Shown here: piece after piece, positions 26,178 to 34,441 of the stretch
How positions within the stretch are numbered: the first letter of the stretch is position 1
Layout of the letters: each line of letters opens with the position of its first letter
NCBI RefSeq assembly: GCF_021538615.1
Contig: NZ_JAJHIZ010000003.1
Location: 2,728,001-2,792,000, forward strand
Origin: Niabella agricola
GTDB lineage: Bacteria > Bacteroidota > Bacteroidia > Chitinophagales > Chitinophagaceae
Reading direction: 5' to 3'
DNA: 64,000 bases
Made by a program: the position numbers and the translations under genes
Notes under the pieces: model-generated
Told to the model about the DNA's origin: nothing
Seen by the model: only the letters and a program-made list of their open reading frames with translations
Databases searched by the model: none

Positions 26178-26342
26178 TGCGTTGGCAGGTCTCCTGACTT
26201 ATCCCCGTTTTTAACTGCCTTCCCATAGCGCTTGCAGCACCACAGTGGCTTCAGATTGTTAAACACGTTGCATAGGACTTACAGTAGCGGGTCTGTTCAG
26301 GATTTGCACCTGATTCCCTTTTAATAAATATTCCTTTGTAAA
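26178..26342 (-). ncRNA. Cobalamin riboswitch upstream of the btuB operon
   Basis: On the minus strand the landmarks run AAAAGGGAATC, GGTGCAAATCC, CGCTACTGTAA, GCCACTG, TATGGGAAGG and the B12-box AGTCAGGAGACCTGCC, in the order expected for a cobalamin aptamer. The boundaries are approximate because the closing stem is not clear-cut. The element ends about 115 bases before the receptor start codon. Binding of adenosylcobalamin should reduce expression of the four-gene uptake operon. Confidence 0.95.
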
Positions 26343-26366
26343 AGTGAACATTTAACCAATGCGCGG

Positions 26367-26374
26367 CAAAAGTA
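26367..26374 (-). promoter_or_regulatory. -7 element for the B12 riboswitch transcript
   Basis: TACTTTTG on the minus strand matches TAnnTTTG and would start transcription near 26360, just ahead of the aptamer. A TTTG -33 element is not seen; the region where it should lie is the terminator of the upstream gene. Confidence 0.55.
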
Positions 26375-26417
26375 AGAAAAAAGCCCTATAGGGTTTTAAA
26401 AAAACCTTATAGGGCTT
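26375..26417 (-). terminator. Strong terminator after the TPM lipoprotein gene
   Basis: On the minus strand AAGCCCTATAAGG (26417-26405) pairs with the arm at 26393-26381 over 13 positions with one G-U pair, followed directly by TTTTTTCTT. It ends the transcript of the leftward gene at 26440-27012 immediately before the promoter of the B12 riboswitch. The near-perfect symmetry means it could also work on the plus strand. Confidence 0.85.
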
Positions 26418-26439
26418 ATACGCTGCAAGAGCTGCGTAG

Positions 26440-27012
26440 TTATTTAATATTCCTCCGAATGGTATCCATCAGGTCATTAAGGCCTTGCAGGACGCCATTG
26501 TATACAGTACCGCCTTGAAGCGCGGGAAGGAAATCATTGTTGATGATATGATCTGCCTCAGATCGGGATAATAATTTTCCGACAAACGGGCCATAATCGA
26601 TGGCGGCTTTATTCAGCCCCCTGCTGATGGAAACCACCAGGGCTTTATCGGTGTTGCCGTGTACCCCGGCCCACTCTTTCAGCAGGTTTTTATTATTGCT
26701 TTCAAAAGAGCTGGCGGTAACTTTATCTGCCGGCAGTGTTACTAGTTTGATCGTTATCAGGTTGCTTTTTTCAAACACCCGCACCAGGCTGTCGAGCTTT
26801 TTGTTTTGCGCATCCGTAAACAGCTGCTCAAAATCATAGGACATATTAACGTTCTGAGGTGTTTCCGTTTGCTGCTGCGGATATTTAAGCTTTACATCCC
26901 GTCCGTCTGCATCTCTTTCATGTACCTGGGTATTCAGATTTTTACCGGCATTGCAGGCCAGCGTTAATACGGTTGTTAACAACAACGCACCCCGAAATAT
27001 TTTTTGTAGCAT
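26440..27012 (-). CDS. TPM-domain lipoprotein
   Basis: A 190-residue lipoprotein with its lipobox at LTLAC (Cys20). The mature protein carries a TPM domain: the helix DAQNKKLDSLVRVFEKSN, the strand ITIKLVTLPADKV and ALVVSISRGLNKAAIDYGPF, then the C-terminal helical part with GVLQGLNDLMD. TPM domains are linked to phosphatase activity in plants and to membrane protein maintenance in bacteria; the role here is unknown. It is transcribed alone and followed by a strong terminator. Confidence 0.85.
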   Translation of the reverse strand: MLQKIFRGALLLTTVLTLACNAGKNLNTQVHERDADGRDVKLKYPQQQTETPQNVNMSYDFEQLFTDAQNKKLDSLVRVFEKSNLITIKLVTLPADKVTASSFESNNKNLLKEWAGVHGNTDKALVVSISRGLNKAAIDYGPFVGKLLSRSEADHIINNDFLPALQGGTVYNGVLQGLNDLMDTIRRNIK

Positions 27013-27057
27013 AGGATCATTTTAAATATAGGATCTATTGCAAAATTAGCGCCGTTT

Positions 27058-28305
27058 TTATTTATTGAGCAATAACCCGATATAAAACGAAGGCTTTGTT
27101 AACTTCTTCCGCAGATCGACCTCATAAAACATACAGGACAGGAGCTCCTGTACCTTTTTGTTACGGGCACTGATATTGATAAGCAGGTTAAACAAACGAG
27201 GATAATGCACCAGCTTTTGAATACGGGTACTCAGTCGTAATTCGGACCCCAATACGCGTTCGATGTCCTTATCATAACCGGAAAGGCCCGCCGCGGAAAA
27301 ATCACTGGTCTGAATGGCTTTTACAGCCTGTAATGCCGCCAAACGGCCAGAGCCCATAGCATTACCAATGCCTTCGCCGGTAAACGGATCGATAAGAAAG
27401 GCGGCATCTCCTACCAGCATGTACCGTTCCCCCGTAAGCACTCTTTTTTTGCTACCCAGAGGCAGGCCATAGCCTTCAATTGGGCCTTCCAGCTGCGCAT
27501 TCTTAAACCGCTCTTTAAACACCGGGTCCTGTTCTACAATACGGATCAATTCTTTTTTCAGATTGACTTTTTTGCGGGCGATGGTTTCACTAAGCATGCC
27601 TACCCCAACATTGGCTTGGCCGTTAGGCAGCGGAAAGATCCAAAAATAACCGGGCAGCAGGCTTTTTAAAAAATGCAGCTCAATAAAGTTTTCCGGATGC
27701 ATGCCTTCTACGTTTTTATAATACGCCCGCAGACCTGCTACATAATGCGCTGGTTCCATCTGGATGCCGGCTACTTTTTTTGTAAAGGACGAATGTGCCC
27801 CGTTGGCAATGATCAGCAGGTCTGCCTTTACCACAAACCCCTTACCATCGCTCACACGATAGCCATCTGCTTCCAGTGTATATTCTGTAACCGCAACCCC
27901 CTCGTAAAGTGTTACGTGTGCGCAGCGTTTTAGTTCCTCTACCAGAAACTGGTCAAAAACCATCCGCTTGCATACATAACCGATGGGTACTTCCTTGTGA
28001 TGGTGGTCCTCCGCATTAAAATCGGGCCGGTAGCCCACTTCCAGCACCCGGCGGTTCGGCGCAATAAAACTCACGCCCCAGCTGTTGAGCTTAAACCCGG
28101 CCTGTTTCAGCCGTTCCGCCACAAGGGGGTCGATCTTTTTTAAACAGGTAAGTACTTTGCCGCTTAAACCGTCGCCACAAACCTTATCCCGGGGGAAAAC
28201 CGCTTTGTCGACCACGATGCAGTCGATACCCTCTTTATTCAGCTGGAGGGCGGCAGTAGCGCCTCCGGGTCCGGCGCCGATGATGCAAACTTTTGTAGAA
28301 ATCAT
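27058..28305 (-). CDS. Geranylgeranyl reductase-like FAD-dependent oxidoreductase
   Basis: A 415-residue flavoprotein. An N-terminal Rossmann motif IIGAGPGGATAAL (8-20) is followed by DKAVFPRDKVCGDGLSG, and a second FAD motif, LVGDAAFLIDPFTGEGIGNAMGSG, lies near residues 295-320. This combination is typical of the geranylgeranyl reductase family, which reduces isoprenoid double bonds or acts on related lipids. The C-terminal 90 residues are basic and helical. The physiological substrate cannot be deduced, and the neighbours (dnaN and a TPM protein) give no help. Confidence 0.9.
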   Translation of the reverse strand: MISTKVCIIGAGPGGATAALQLNKEGIDCIVVDKAVFPRDKVCGDGLSGKVLTCLKKIDPLVAERLKQAGFKLNSWGVSFIAPNRRVLEVGYRPDFNAEDHHHKEVPIGYVCKRMVFDQFLVEELKRCAHVTLYEGVAVTEYTLEADGYRVSDGKGFVVKADLLIIANGAHSSFTKKVAGIQMEPAHYVAGLRAYYKNVEGMHPENFIELHFLKSLLPGYFWIFPLPNGQANVGVGMLSETIARKKVNLKKELIRIVEQDPVFKERFKNAQLEGPIEGYGLPLGSKKRVLTGERYMLVGDAAFLIDPFTGEGIGNAMGSGRLAALQAVKAIQTSDFSAAGLSGYDKDIERVLGSELRLSTRIQKLVHYPRLFNLLINISARNKKVQELLSCMFYEVDLRKKLTKPSFYIGLLLNK

Positions 28306-28407
28306 TGCAGAAGGCTCTCTAATAAATAAAACCTGACCATTTTGCCAAAGGCAGCATTAGTCAGGCTCAACCGCCTAATCAGGCAGATTTAAAAAATATC
28401 ATTTTGT

Positions 28408-29523
28408 TTATTGGTTCAGCATCAACGGCATCACCAACATCAATTGTTCTTCATTTTCTTCCTGATCCACAGGTTTAATCAGGCCTGCTTTTGTAGGCGT
28501 GCTCAGTTCCATGTATACCTCGTCACTATCTGTTGCATTGAGCATTTCGATCAGGAACTTGGCATTGAAGGCAATCACCAGGTCTTCGCCGTTATACTGG
28601 CATTTCATGCGCTCATTTCCTTCAAAGCTGAAATCCACATCCTGTGCTGCCAGCTGTAGTTCACTGCCACTGATATTCAGGGCCACCTGGTAGGTGCTTT
28701 TATTACTGAATACACTTACCCGGCGCAGGGCTCCCAGGAATTCAGTCCTGTTTACAGTTAGCCGGTACGGGTTTTCTGCAGGAATCACCACCTTGTAATC
28801 CGGGAACCGGGCATCGATCAGCCGGCAACTCATTTGAGTGGTGCCATGGATTACAAAGAAATGGTTGGTATTGTAATTAATGGTGATCTCGTCGCTATTA
28901 TCCGGCAGGGCCGATTTTAACAGGTTCAGCGGCTTACGCGGAACGATAAATGTATCCACATTGGGAGAGCTTACATCGGTTCGCTTATACCGAACCAAAC
29001 GGTGTGCATCGGTGGCCACAAACTGGATGCCTTTTTTATCCAGTTCGAAGTACACGCCGGTCATTGCCGGACGCAGATCGTCGGTGCTGGTGGCAAACAG
29101 GGTTTTATTGATGGCAGTTACCAGGGCGGAGGATGTCATCGTAAAGCTGGACGCATCATCTGCCGTAGGATCTTTCGGGAAATTATCCGGGTTTTCTCCC
29201 ATTACCTTGTACTTTCCGTTATCGCTGGTAATTTCAACACTGTAATTCTTGTCAATATTAAAAGTAAGCGGTTGCTCGGGGATGTTTTTTAAAGAATCGA
29301 TCAGGATTTTTGCGGGAATACAAACGCGGCCGCTGTCTTTTGCCTCTACCTGCATCTCCGTTTTCATTACTGTTTCGAGGTCGGTGGCTACAATAGTCAG
29401 ACGGTTTTTATCAATATCAAACAAGAAATCCTCCAAAATGGGCAATACATTGTTCGCATTAATTACCCCTGAAATATTTTGAAGTTGTTTCAGTAAAGCC
29501 GATGACGATGCAATAAATTTCAT
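28408..29523 (-). CDS. dnaN: DNA polymerase III sliding clamp, beta subunit
   Basis: A 371-residue replication processivity factor that forms a ring around DNA. The N-terminus MKFIASSSALLKQLQNISGVI, the central VATDAHRLVRYKR and the C-terminal LMLVMPLMLNQ, in place of the common MPMR-type ending, identify the clamp with three repeated domains. Length is normal. It is not next to dnaA or gyrB here. A separate transcript is likely, since about 100 bases separate it from the flavoprotein gene and 205 from the divergent gene at 29729. Confidence 0.97.
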   Translation of the reverse strand: MKFIASSSALLKQLQNISGVINANNVLPILEDFLFDIDKNRLTIVATDLETVMKTEMQVEAKDSGRVCIPAKILIDSLKNIPEQPLTFNIDKNYSVEITSDNGKYKVMGENPDNFPKDPTADDASSFTMTSSALVTAINKTLFATSTDDLRPAMTGVYFELDKKGIQFVATDAHRLVRYKRTDVSSPNVDTFIVPRKPLNLLKSALPDNSDEITINYNTNHFFVIHGTTQMSCRLIDARFPDYKVVIPAENPYRLTVNRTEFLGALRRVSVFSNKSTYQVALNISGSELQLAAQDVDFSFEGNERMKCQYNGEDLVIAFNAKFLIEMLNATDSDEVYMELSTPTKAGLIKPVDQEENEEQLMLVMPLMLNQ

Positions 29524-29728
29524 CTGTTGTTATATTAATTTTTACGTTTCTGTTCCCTGTTAGGGCAAAATGGAGGTAGCGAAACTACTATTTTATTCAA
29601 TAAAGTTTCGAAAAATCTATGCCCATTTTTCGGTAAATATAGGGGGAAAAACGCTGATTTGCCCCCGGGCAAAATTTTTTAGGTAGTTTGATAAGGTTTA
29701 GTAACTTCCCCGACTTAAAAAAAGGCCT

Positions 29729-31060
29729 ATGTTGAATAAAATTTTAAATTGGGTCAGAGGGAAGGAAGAGCCCTCCGCACAGGGCAACCCTTCCATCGAG
29801 TTCGGCCGGTATTCGGATAATAATAAGATGTCCGGAAAAGTACGCCGCTGGAAAGATGCTGACAGCCTGTTTAAAGAAAAAAACTACGCCGCGTCGGTAG
29901 ACGCCTTTTTTGATTACCTGAAGGACGATGCCGTACAAAATGTGCGTTATACCCGCAACGGGGATACAGCCTCCTTTGAGCTGTTCCAGGGATCCAAGAT
30001 CATCCGTGGCGAGATCCGCGACAACCGCCTGTCGGCCGATGTAAAGCTGGCCTTAATGGCAGAACCTTCCGTACCGGTGATGCGCCGGTTGCTGGAAATG
30101 AATTTCGGCCTGTATTACAGCCGCTTTGCCTTAAACAACAATGAGCTGTGCATGCGTTTTGACACAGACCTGAGCACCGCTAATCCCAATAAACTGTATT
30201 ATGGGCTAAAAGAACTGGCCACAAAATCGGACAAACAGGATGATTTGCTGATCGAGGACTTTTCGCATCTGGCGGCAGTAGATCAGGACCATATTACACC
30301 GCTTTCGGAAAAGGAAAAACAGGTAAAATACGATTCCATGATCAGCTGGATTGATGAAACACTGGAAAAAATTGCCGGTATTGATGCCGATAAATTTTCC
30401 GGAGGCATTTCGTACCTGCTGCTGAGCCTGGTGTACCGCATCGACTTCCTCATCACCCCCGAAGGCCAGCTGCTGAACCTGCTGGAAAAAATAGGAGCAA
30501 TCTATTTTAAAAAAGATGAGCGCTCTATTGTGGACAAAAACCGGGATATGATCGAGGCCTTCAGGGAACTGAAGACAAAACCCAGGGAGGAGATCTTTAA
30601 AAACCTGTTCCGCTCCAAGTACACGTTTTCCATAGTAACCCCGCAGGTGCATAAAGTTATGGCGGATGCTATACATGAGGCAAACGAAAATATGCTCTGG
30701 TACCGCGATAACGGATATGAATACTTTGCCAATAAACTGATGGAATACGGCCTCTCTTATTGCCAGTATTCCTACAGTCTTCCCCGGCCCATTACCTTGT
30801 TGGTGCGTCTGTTTATGCAGGTGAATTATCCCTCCTTTTTCAAAGCCCTGGGCTATACGGAGGATCTCTACGATACCGGTTCCGGGCGCTTTAAGGAAGA
30901 TACCATTATCAGATATATCCGCACGGTTGAAGCACAATGGAAAGAGCGCTACCCTTATATGAGCTTCAGAACCGAAGGGTTGAATTTCTCTGGTCTGCTG
31001 GCGTTCAACTATAGCTTCACCACCCAGATCGAAAAGCTGAATATGGACATACCGGCATAG
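29729..31060 (+). CDS. Unknown cytosolic protein with YbjN/CesT-like region, linked to an HtrA-like protease
   Basis: A 443-residue soluble protein without signal peptide or membrane segment. I do not recognise the whole. Residues about 40-170 (SLFKEKNYAASVDAFF, VPVMRRLLEMNFGLYYSRFAL, ELCMRFDTDLSTANP, YYGLKELATKSDKQDD) look like the YbjN/type III secretion chaperone fold, and the same kind of strand-helix pattern appears in the C-terminus of the protease encoded next. The remainder is helical, with SGGISYLLLSLVYRIDFL and a C-terminal LNFSGLLAFNYSF. It starts a rightward operon, 25 bases ahead of the protease gene, which suggests the two proteins work together. Confidence 0.75.
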   Translation: MLNKILNWVRGKEEPSAQGNPSIEFGRYSDNNKMSGKVRRWKDADSLFKEKNYAASVDAFFDYLKDDAVQNVRYTRNGDTASFELFQGSKIIRGEIRDNRLSADVKLALMAEPSVPVMRRLLEMNFGLYYSRFALNNNELCMRFDTDLSTANPNKLYYGLKELATKSDKQDDLLIEDFSHLAAVDQDHITPLSEKEKQVKYDSMISWIDETLEKIAGIDADKFSGGISYLLLSLVYRIDFLITPEGQLLNLLEKIGAIYFKKDERSIVDKNRDMIEAFRELKTKPREEIFKNLFRSKYTFSIVTPQVHKVMADAIHEANENMLWYRDNGYEYFANKLMEYGLSYCQYSYSLPRPITLLVRLFMQVNYPSFFKALGYTEDLYDTGSGRFKEDTIIRYIRTVEAQWKERYPYMSFRTEGLNFSGLLAFNYSFTTQIEKLNMDIPA

Positions 31061-31085
31061 GACTCATTCATTAACGGAACATTTT

Positions 31086-32186
31086 ATGAACACGCAGGAA
31101 ATTATTAATAAATATCAGCAGGCCATTATCCAGATCGCTACACAAACCGGTACCGGAACGGGGTTTTATTTAAAAACGGCAGGTCTTATCATCACCAATA
31201 ATCACGTGGTTAACAATACCCCCGAAGTAACCATACAGGGAAAGCTTTTTGAAAAACAGCTTTCACGCGTGCTGTATACCGACCCTAAACACGACCTGGC
31301 TTTTTTGCAGCCGCCTTCCGGTGTAGAGCTGCCTGAAGTAAATATGGGCAATTATGATCTTATGAAGGATGGTGATAATGTCATTGCTATTGGCCATCCT
31401 TATAACCTGAGTTATTCTGCCACACAGGGCGTTATTTCCAAGGTAGATCGTATCCGGGAAGGTCTTAAATACATCCAGATCGATGCAGCGATTAACCCGG
31501 GAAACAGCGGGGGGCCGCTGGTAGATTATGCCGGCGATGTGATCGGTGTAAATTCCTTTATCATAAAGGGAGGCGATAACCTGGGGTTTGCACTTCCGGC
31601 CAGCTATCTGAAAGAAGCGATTGATCTTTACCTGCCGTACAAAGGTCAGGAAGCCGTTCGCTGCTCCAGCTGCGATTCGCTGGTAACGGCAGGAAACATC
31701 GACAACAATAAATACTGCCCCAATTGCGGGTCTGAGGTAAAATTGCTGCAGGTGCCCGAAAAAGAGGCGGAGCTGATGGGCGTGGCCAAACTAATCGAAG
31801 ACATTTTAAAAGAACTGGGAAAGGATGTGCGGCTGGCCCGTGACGGGACCAATCAATGGAGTGTAAAACAAGGCTCGGCAAAGATCAATATCAGCTATAA
31901 CCCCGATAATTATTTTATAGCAGGTGATGCCTATCTCTGCCAGATGCCTCCCGAAGCCGCCAAAATAAAACCCCTGTATCAATACCTGCTGCAGGAAAAC
32001 AATAAATCTCATGGGCTGGTGCTGAGCTGCAATAAGAACAATATTGTACTGAGCCGGCTATTTTATGACCTGGATATGACGCGCGAATCGGGCATTGAAG
32101 AATTCCGCAACCTTTTTGAGCAGGCCGATCATTACGATGATTACCTGAAAAACGAATTCGGCTGTACCGCAAGGCTGGAGGAATAG
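31086..32186 (+). CDS. Cytosolic HtrA-like serine protease with zinc ribbon and C-terminal chaperone-like domain
   Basis: A 366-residue trypsin-fold protease with the full triad: His40 (TNNHVVN), Asp70 (KHDLAF) and Ser141 (GNSGGPL). There is no signal peptide or transmembrane helix, and no PDZ domain follows. Instead residues 193-214 form a zinc ribbon (CSSC and CPNC), and residues about 230-360 form a YbjN/CesT-like domain (LSRLFYDLDMTRESGIEEFRNL). This differs from DegP/DegS proteins, which are exported and carry PDZ domains. Its neighbours are the unknown protein at 29729 and recX, two bases downstream. A role in cytoplasmic protein quality control or regulated cleavage is an inference. 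Confidence 0.88.
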   Translation: MNTQEIINKYQQAIIQIATQTGTGTGFYLKTAGLIITNNHVVNNTPEVTIQGKLFEKQLSRVLYTDPKHDLAFLQPPSGVELPEVNMGNYDLMKDGDNVIAIGHPYNLSYSATQGVISKVDRIREGLKYIQIDAAINPGNSGGPLVDYAGDVIGVNSFIIKGGDNLGFALPASYLKEAIDLYLPYKGQEAVRCSSCDSLVTAGNIDNNKYCPNCGSEVKLLQVPEKEAELMGVAKLIEDILKELGKDVRLARDGTNQWSVKQGSAKINISYNPDNYFIAGDAYLCQMPPEAAKIKPLYQYLLQENNKSHGLVLSCNKNNIVLSRLFYDLDMTRESGIEEFRNLFEQADHYDDYLKNEFGCTARLEE

Positions 32187-32188
32187 CC

Positions 32189-32671
32189 ATGAAACAGGAA
32201 ACTTCAAATATGCGGCTTTCGCCCGAACAGGCATTGAAGAAACTGCAACATTACTGTGCCTACAGCGAACGCTGCCACCAGGATGTGATCAATAAATTAT
32301 TTGAACTGGGTGTGTGGAGAAAAGAACATGACGCGATTATTGCAGCCCTGATTGAGGAAAATTATTTAAACGAGGAACGGTTTGCAAAAGCCTTTGCCGG
32401 AGGGCATTTTCGGCATAAAAAATGGGGCCGCAATAAAATAAAAACGGCCTTGCAGCAAAAACAGGTCAGCCCGTACTGCATTAAAACCGGCATGAAGGAG
32501 ATCGACGAGGCGGCCTACGAACAAACCCTTACCGAACTGCTGCACCAGAAATGGAATAGTCTGAAGGGAGAACGCAACCGTTTTATAAAAATGAAAAAAA
32601 CGGCCACATTCCTGATGCAACGGGGATTTGAGCCCGACCTGTTTCAACCACTGCTTCATACGATCAAATAG
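32189..32671 (+). CDS. recX: RecX regulatory protein
   Basis: A 160-residue helical protein that modulates RecA filaments. The motifs ALKKLQHYCAYSERCHQDV, YLNEERFAKAFAGGHF, KWGRNKIKTAL and the C-terminal KTATFLMQRGFEPDLF are the repeated three-helix units of RecX. It begins two bases after the protease stop, and in-frame ATGs exist at codons 1 and 8. recA is not in the window. Its place inside this operon rather than next to recA is usual for Bacteroidota. Confidence 0.92.
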   Translation: MKQETSNMRLSPEQALKKLQHYCAYSERCHQDVINKLFELGVWRKEHDAIIAALIEENYLNEERFAKAFAGGHFRHKKWGRNKIKTALQQKQVSPYCIKTGMKEIDEAAYEQTLTELLHQKWNSLKGERNRFIKMKKTATFLMQRGFEPDLFQPLLHTIK

Positions 32672-32679
32672 CCATTGCC

Positions 32680-33600
32680 ATGCATCGCTACAGTTACCAC
32701 GAACAAATACTGCTGTTGTTTTCCACTCCGTTTTATATCGTTATTATCGGGGCGGAGATCCTGTTGTCGAACGTTCATTTCCATAAAAAAACCTACACCT
32801 TAAGGGATACCCTTACCAATATTTATCTAACCCTGGCCAACGGGCTTATCGACACAGCCTTTAAGCTGTCTTACCTGTGGGTGCTTACGCAGGTAGCCAA
32901 TCACAGCCCTTTTCATCCGATCCGCAATGCGGTGCTGTACTGGCTCCTGCTACTGGTGCTCGAAGACTTTGTATATTACTGGCTGCATCGCCTGGATCAT
33001 ACCACCCGTTTTCTTTGGGCCGTGCATGTTACCCATCACAGCTCTCAAAAATTCAATTTCAGTGTAGGATTCCGGTCGTCGGTCTTTGAACCGCTTTATC
33101 GTTTTATTTTCTTTATTCCCCTGGCCTGGATCGGTTTTCGCCCTTTGGATATCCTGTTTATGTACTCGGCCACACAAATATGGGGCACCCTGGTGCATAC
33201 CGAGTTGGTGGGCAAGCTGGGCTGGCTGGAAAAAATCCTCGTTACTCCATCGCACCACCGGGTGCATCATGGCTCCAACCCCAAATACCTGGATAAAAAC
33301 ATGGGCATGTTCCTGATCGTTTGGGATAAGCTATTCGGCACCTTCCAGGAAGAACTTCCGGAAAAAGAATACGGTCCGATCCGTTATGGTCTCACGCACA
33401 ACCTGGAAAGCCCCAACGCTTTTACCATCATTTTTCATGAATGGGTACAGGTTTTCAGGGATATCCGTCAGCCCGGAATTACCTGGAAACAGCGGTTGGG
33501 TTATTTGTTTGGCCGCCCCGGCTATAGCCACGACGGCAGCCGTAAAACCAGCCGCCAGCTGGAAAAGGAAGAAGATGCCGCACGCCTTTCTTCAAAATAA
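32680..33600 (+). CDS. Fatty acid hydroxylase / sterol desaturase superfamily membrane protein (second)
   Basis: A 306-residue membrane enzyme with histidine clusters HRLDH (103-107), HVTHH (116-120) and HHRVHH (192-197), and EDFVYYWLHR just before the first, the pattern of the alkylglycerol monooxygenase-like branch of the superfamily. It should use a diiron centre to oxidise a lipid. The C-terminal tail (DGSRKTSRQLEKEEDAAR) is polar. It lies 8 bases after recX and 18 bases before an omega-amidase-like gene in the same operon. The substrate is unknown. Confidence 0.9.
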   Translation: MHRYSYHEQILLLFSTPFYIVIIGAEILLSNVHFHKKTYTLRDTLTNIYLTLANGLIDTAFKLSYLWVLTQVANHSPFHPIRNAVLYWLLLLVLEDFVYYWLHRLDHTTRFLWAVHVTHHSSQKFNFSVGFRSSVFEPLYRFIFFIPLAWIGFRPLDILFMYSATQIWGTLVHTELVGKLGWLEKILVTPSHHRVHHGSNPKYLDKNMGMFLIVWDKLFGTFQEELPEKEYGPIRYGLTHNLESPNAFTIIFHEWVQVFRDIRQPGITWKQRLGYLFGRPGYSHDGSRKTSRQLEKEEDAARLSSK

Positions 33601-33618
33601 CCGAACTTTACCCCTGGT

Positions 33619-34422
33619 ATGTCTCTAACAATTACCCTGATACAAACCCGGCTCCATTGGGAGGATAAAACGGCCAACCGATCGATGCTGCAACAGAAGA
33701 TCGAGAACATTACCGAAAAGGCGCAGATCATTGTGCTTCCGGAAATGTTCTCTACCGGGTTTTCTATGCGGCCGGAACTGCTGGCAGAAACCATGGATGG
33801 CCCCACCATACAGTGGATGCGGGAAATAGCAGCCGCCCACCGGGTTATTTTAACCGGCAGCCTGATCATAAAGGAAGGTACCGGTTATTTTAACCGGCTG
33901 ATCTGGATGTTGCCCAATGGACAGTACGGCCTGTACGACAAGCGGCACCGTTTTGCTTTTGCAGGAGAAGATCAACATTACACCGCGGGCAATAAGCGGT
34001 TGATTGCTTCCGTGAACGGCTGGAAGATCCATCTTCAGGTTTGCTACGATCTCCGCTTCCCGGTATGGGCCCGGCAAAACATGGGCCCAACGCCTTCCGA
34101 ATCTGCAGAACAGCCGGAGTACGACCTGCTCCTGAACGTGGCCAACTGGCCGCAGCGGCGAAGCCTGGCCTGGAAGACCCTGTTGCAGGCAAGGGCCATC
34201 GAAAACCAATGCTATGTGGTAGGGGTGAACCGTGTAGGAGAAGACGGTAACGGTATCTATTATAGCGGCGATAGTATGGTGATTGATCCGTTGGGAGAAA
34301 TTTTGTACCATAAGGCGGATGAAGAAGATATCCACACGATCACGCTTCATAAGACCAAACTGGAAGAGGTCCGCAACAAATTTCCGTTCTGGAGGGATGC
34401 CGATCGTTTTTTCATTTCCTAG
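33619..34422 (+). CDS. Omega-amidase-like carbon-nitrogen hydrolase
   Basis: A 267-residue nitrilase-superfamily enzyme with the catalytic triad Glu42 (LPEMFSTGF), Lys108 (YDKRHRF) and Cys142 (QVCYDLRFPVW). The F-STGF-M and HRFAFAGE phrases match the YafV/NIT2 group, which hydrolyses omega-amides such as alpha-ketoglutaramate or alpha-ketosuccinamate. That would fit repair of by-products of transamination, including glutamine-dependent methionine salvage. It is the last gene of the operon that begins at 29729. A second nitrilase-fold enzyme lies at 7343-8866. Confidence 0.93.
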   Translation: MSLTITLIQTRLHWEDKTANRSMLQQKIENITEKAQIIVLPEMFSTGFSMRPELLAETMDGPTIQWMREIAAAHRVILTGSLIIKEGTGYFNRLIWMLPNGQYGLYDKRHRFAFAGEDQHYTAGNKRLIASVNGWKIHLQVCYDLRFPVWARQNMGPTPSESAEQPEYDLLLNVANWPQRRSLAWKTLLQARAIENQCYVVGVNRVGEDGNGIYYSGDSMVIDPLGEILYHKADEEDIHTITLHKTKLEEVRNKFPFWRDADRFFIS

Positions 34423-34441
34423 GTTCCCCGCCGGCCCATAT

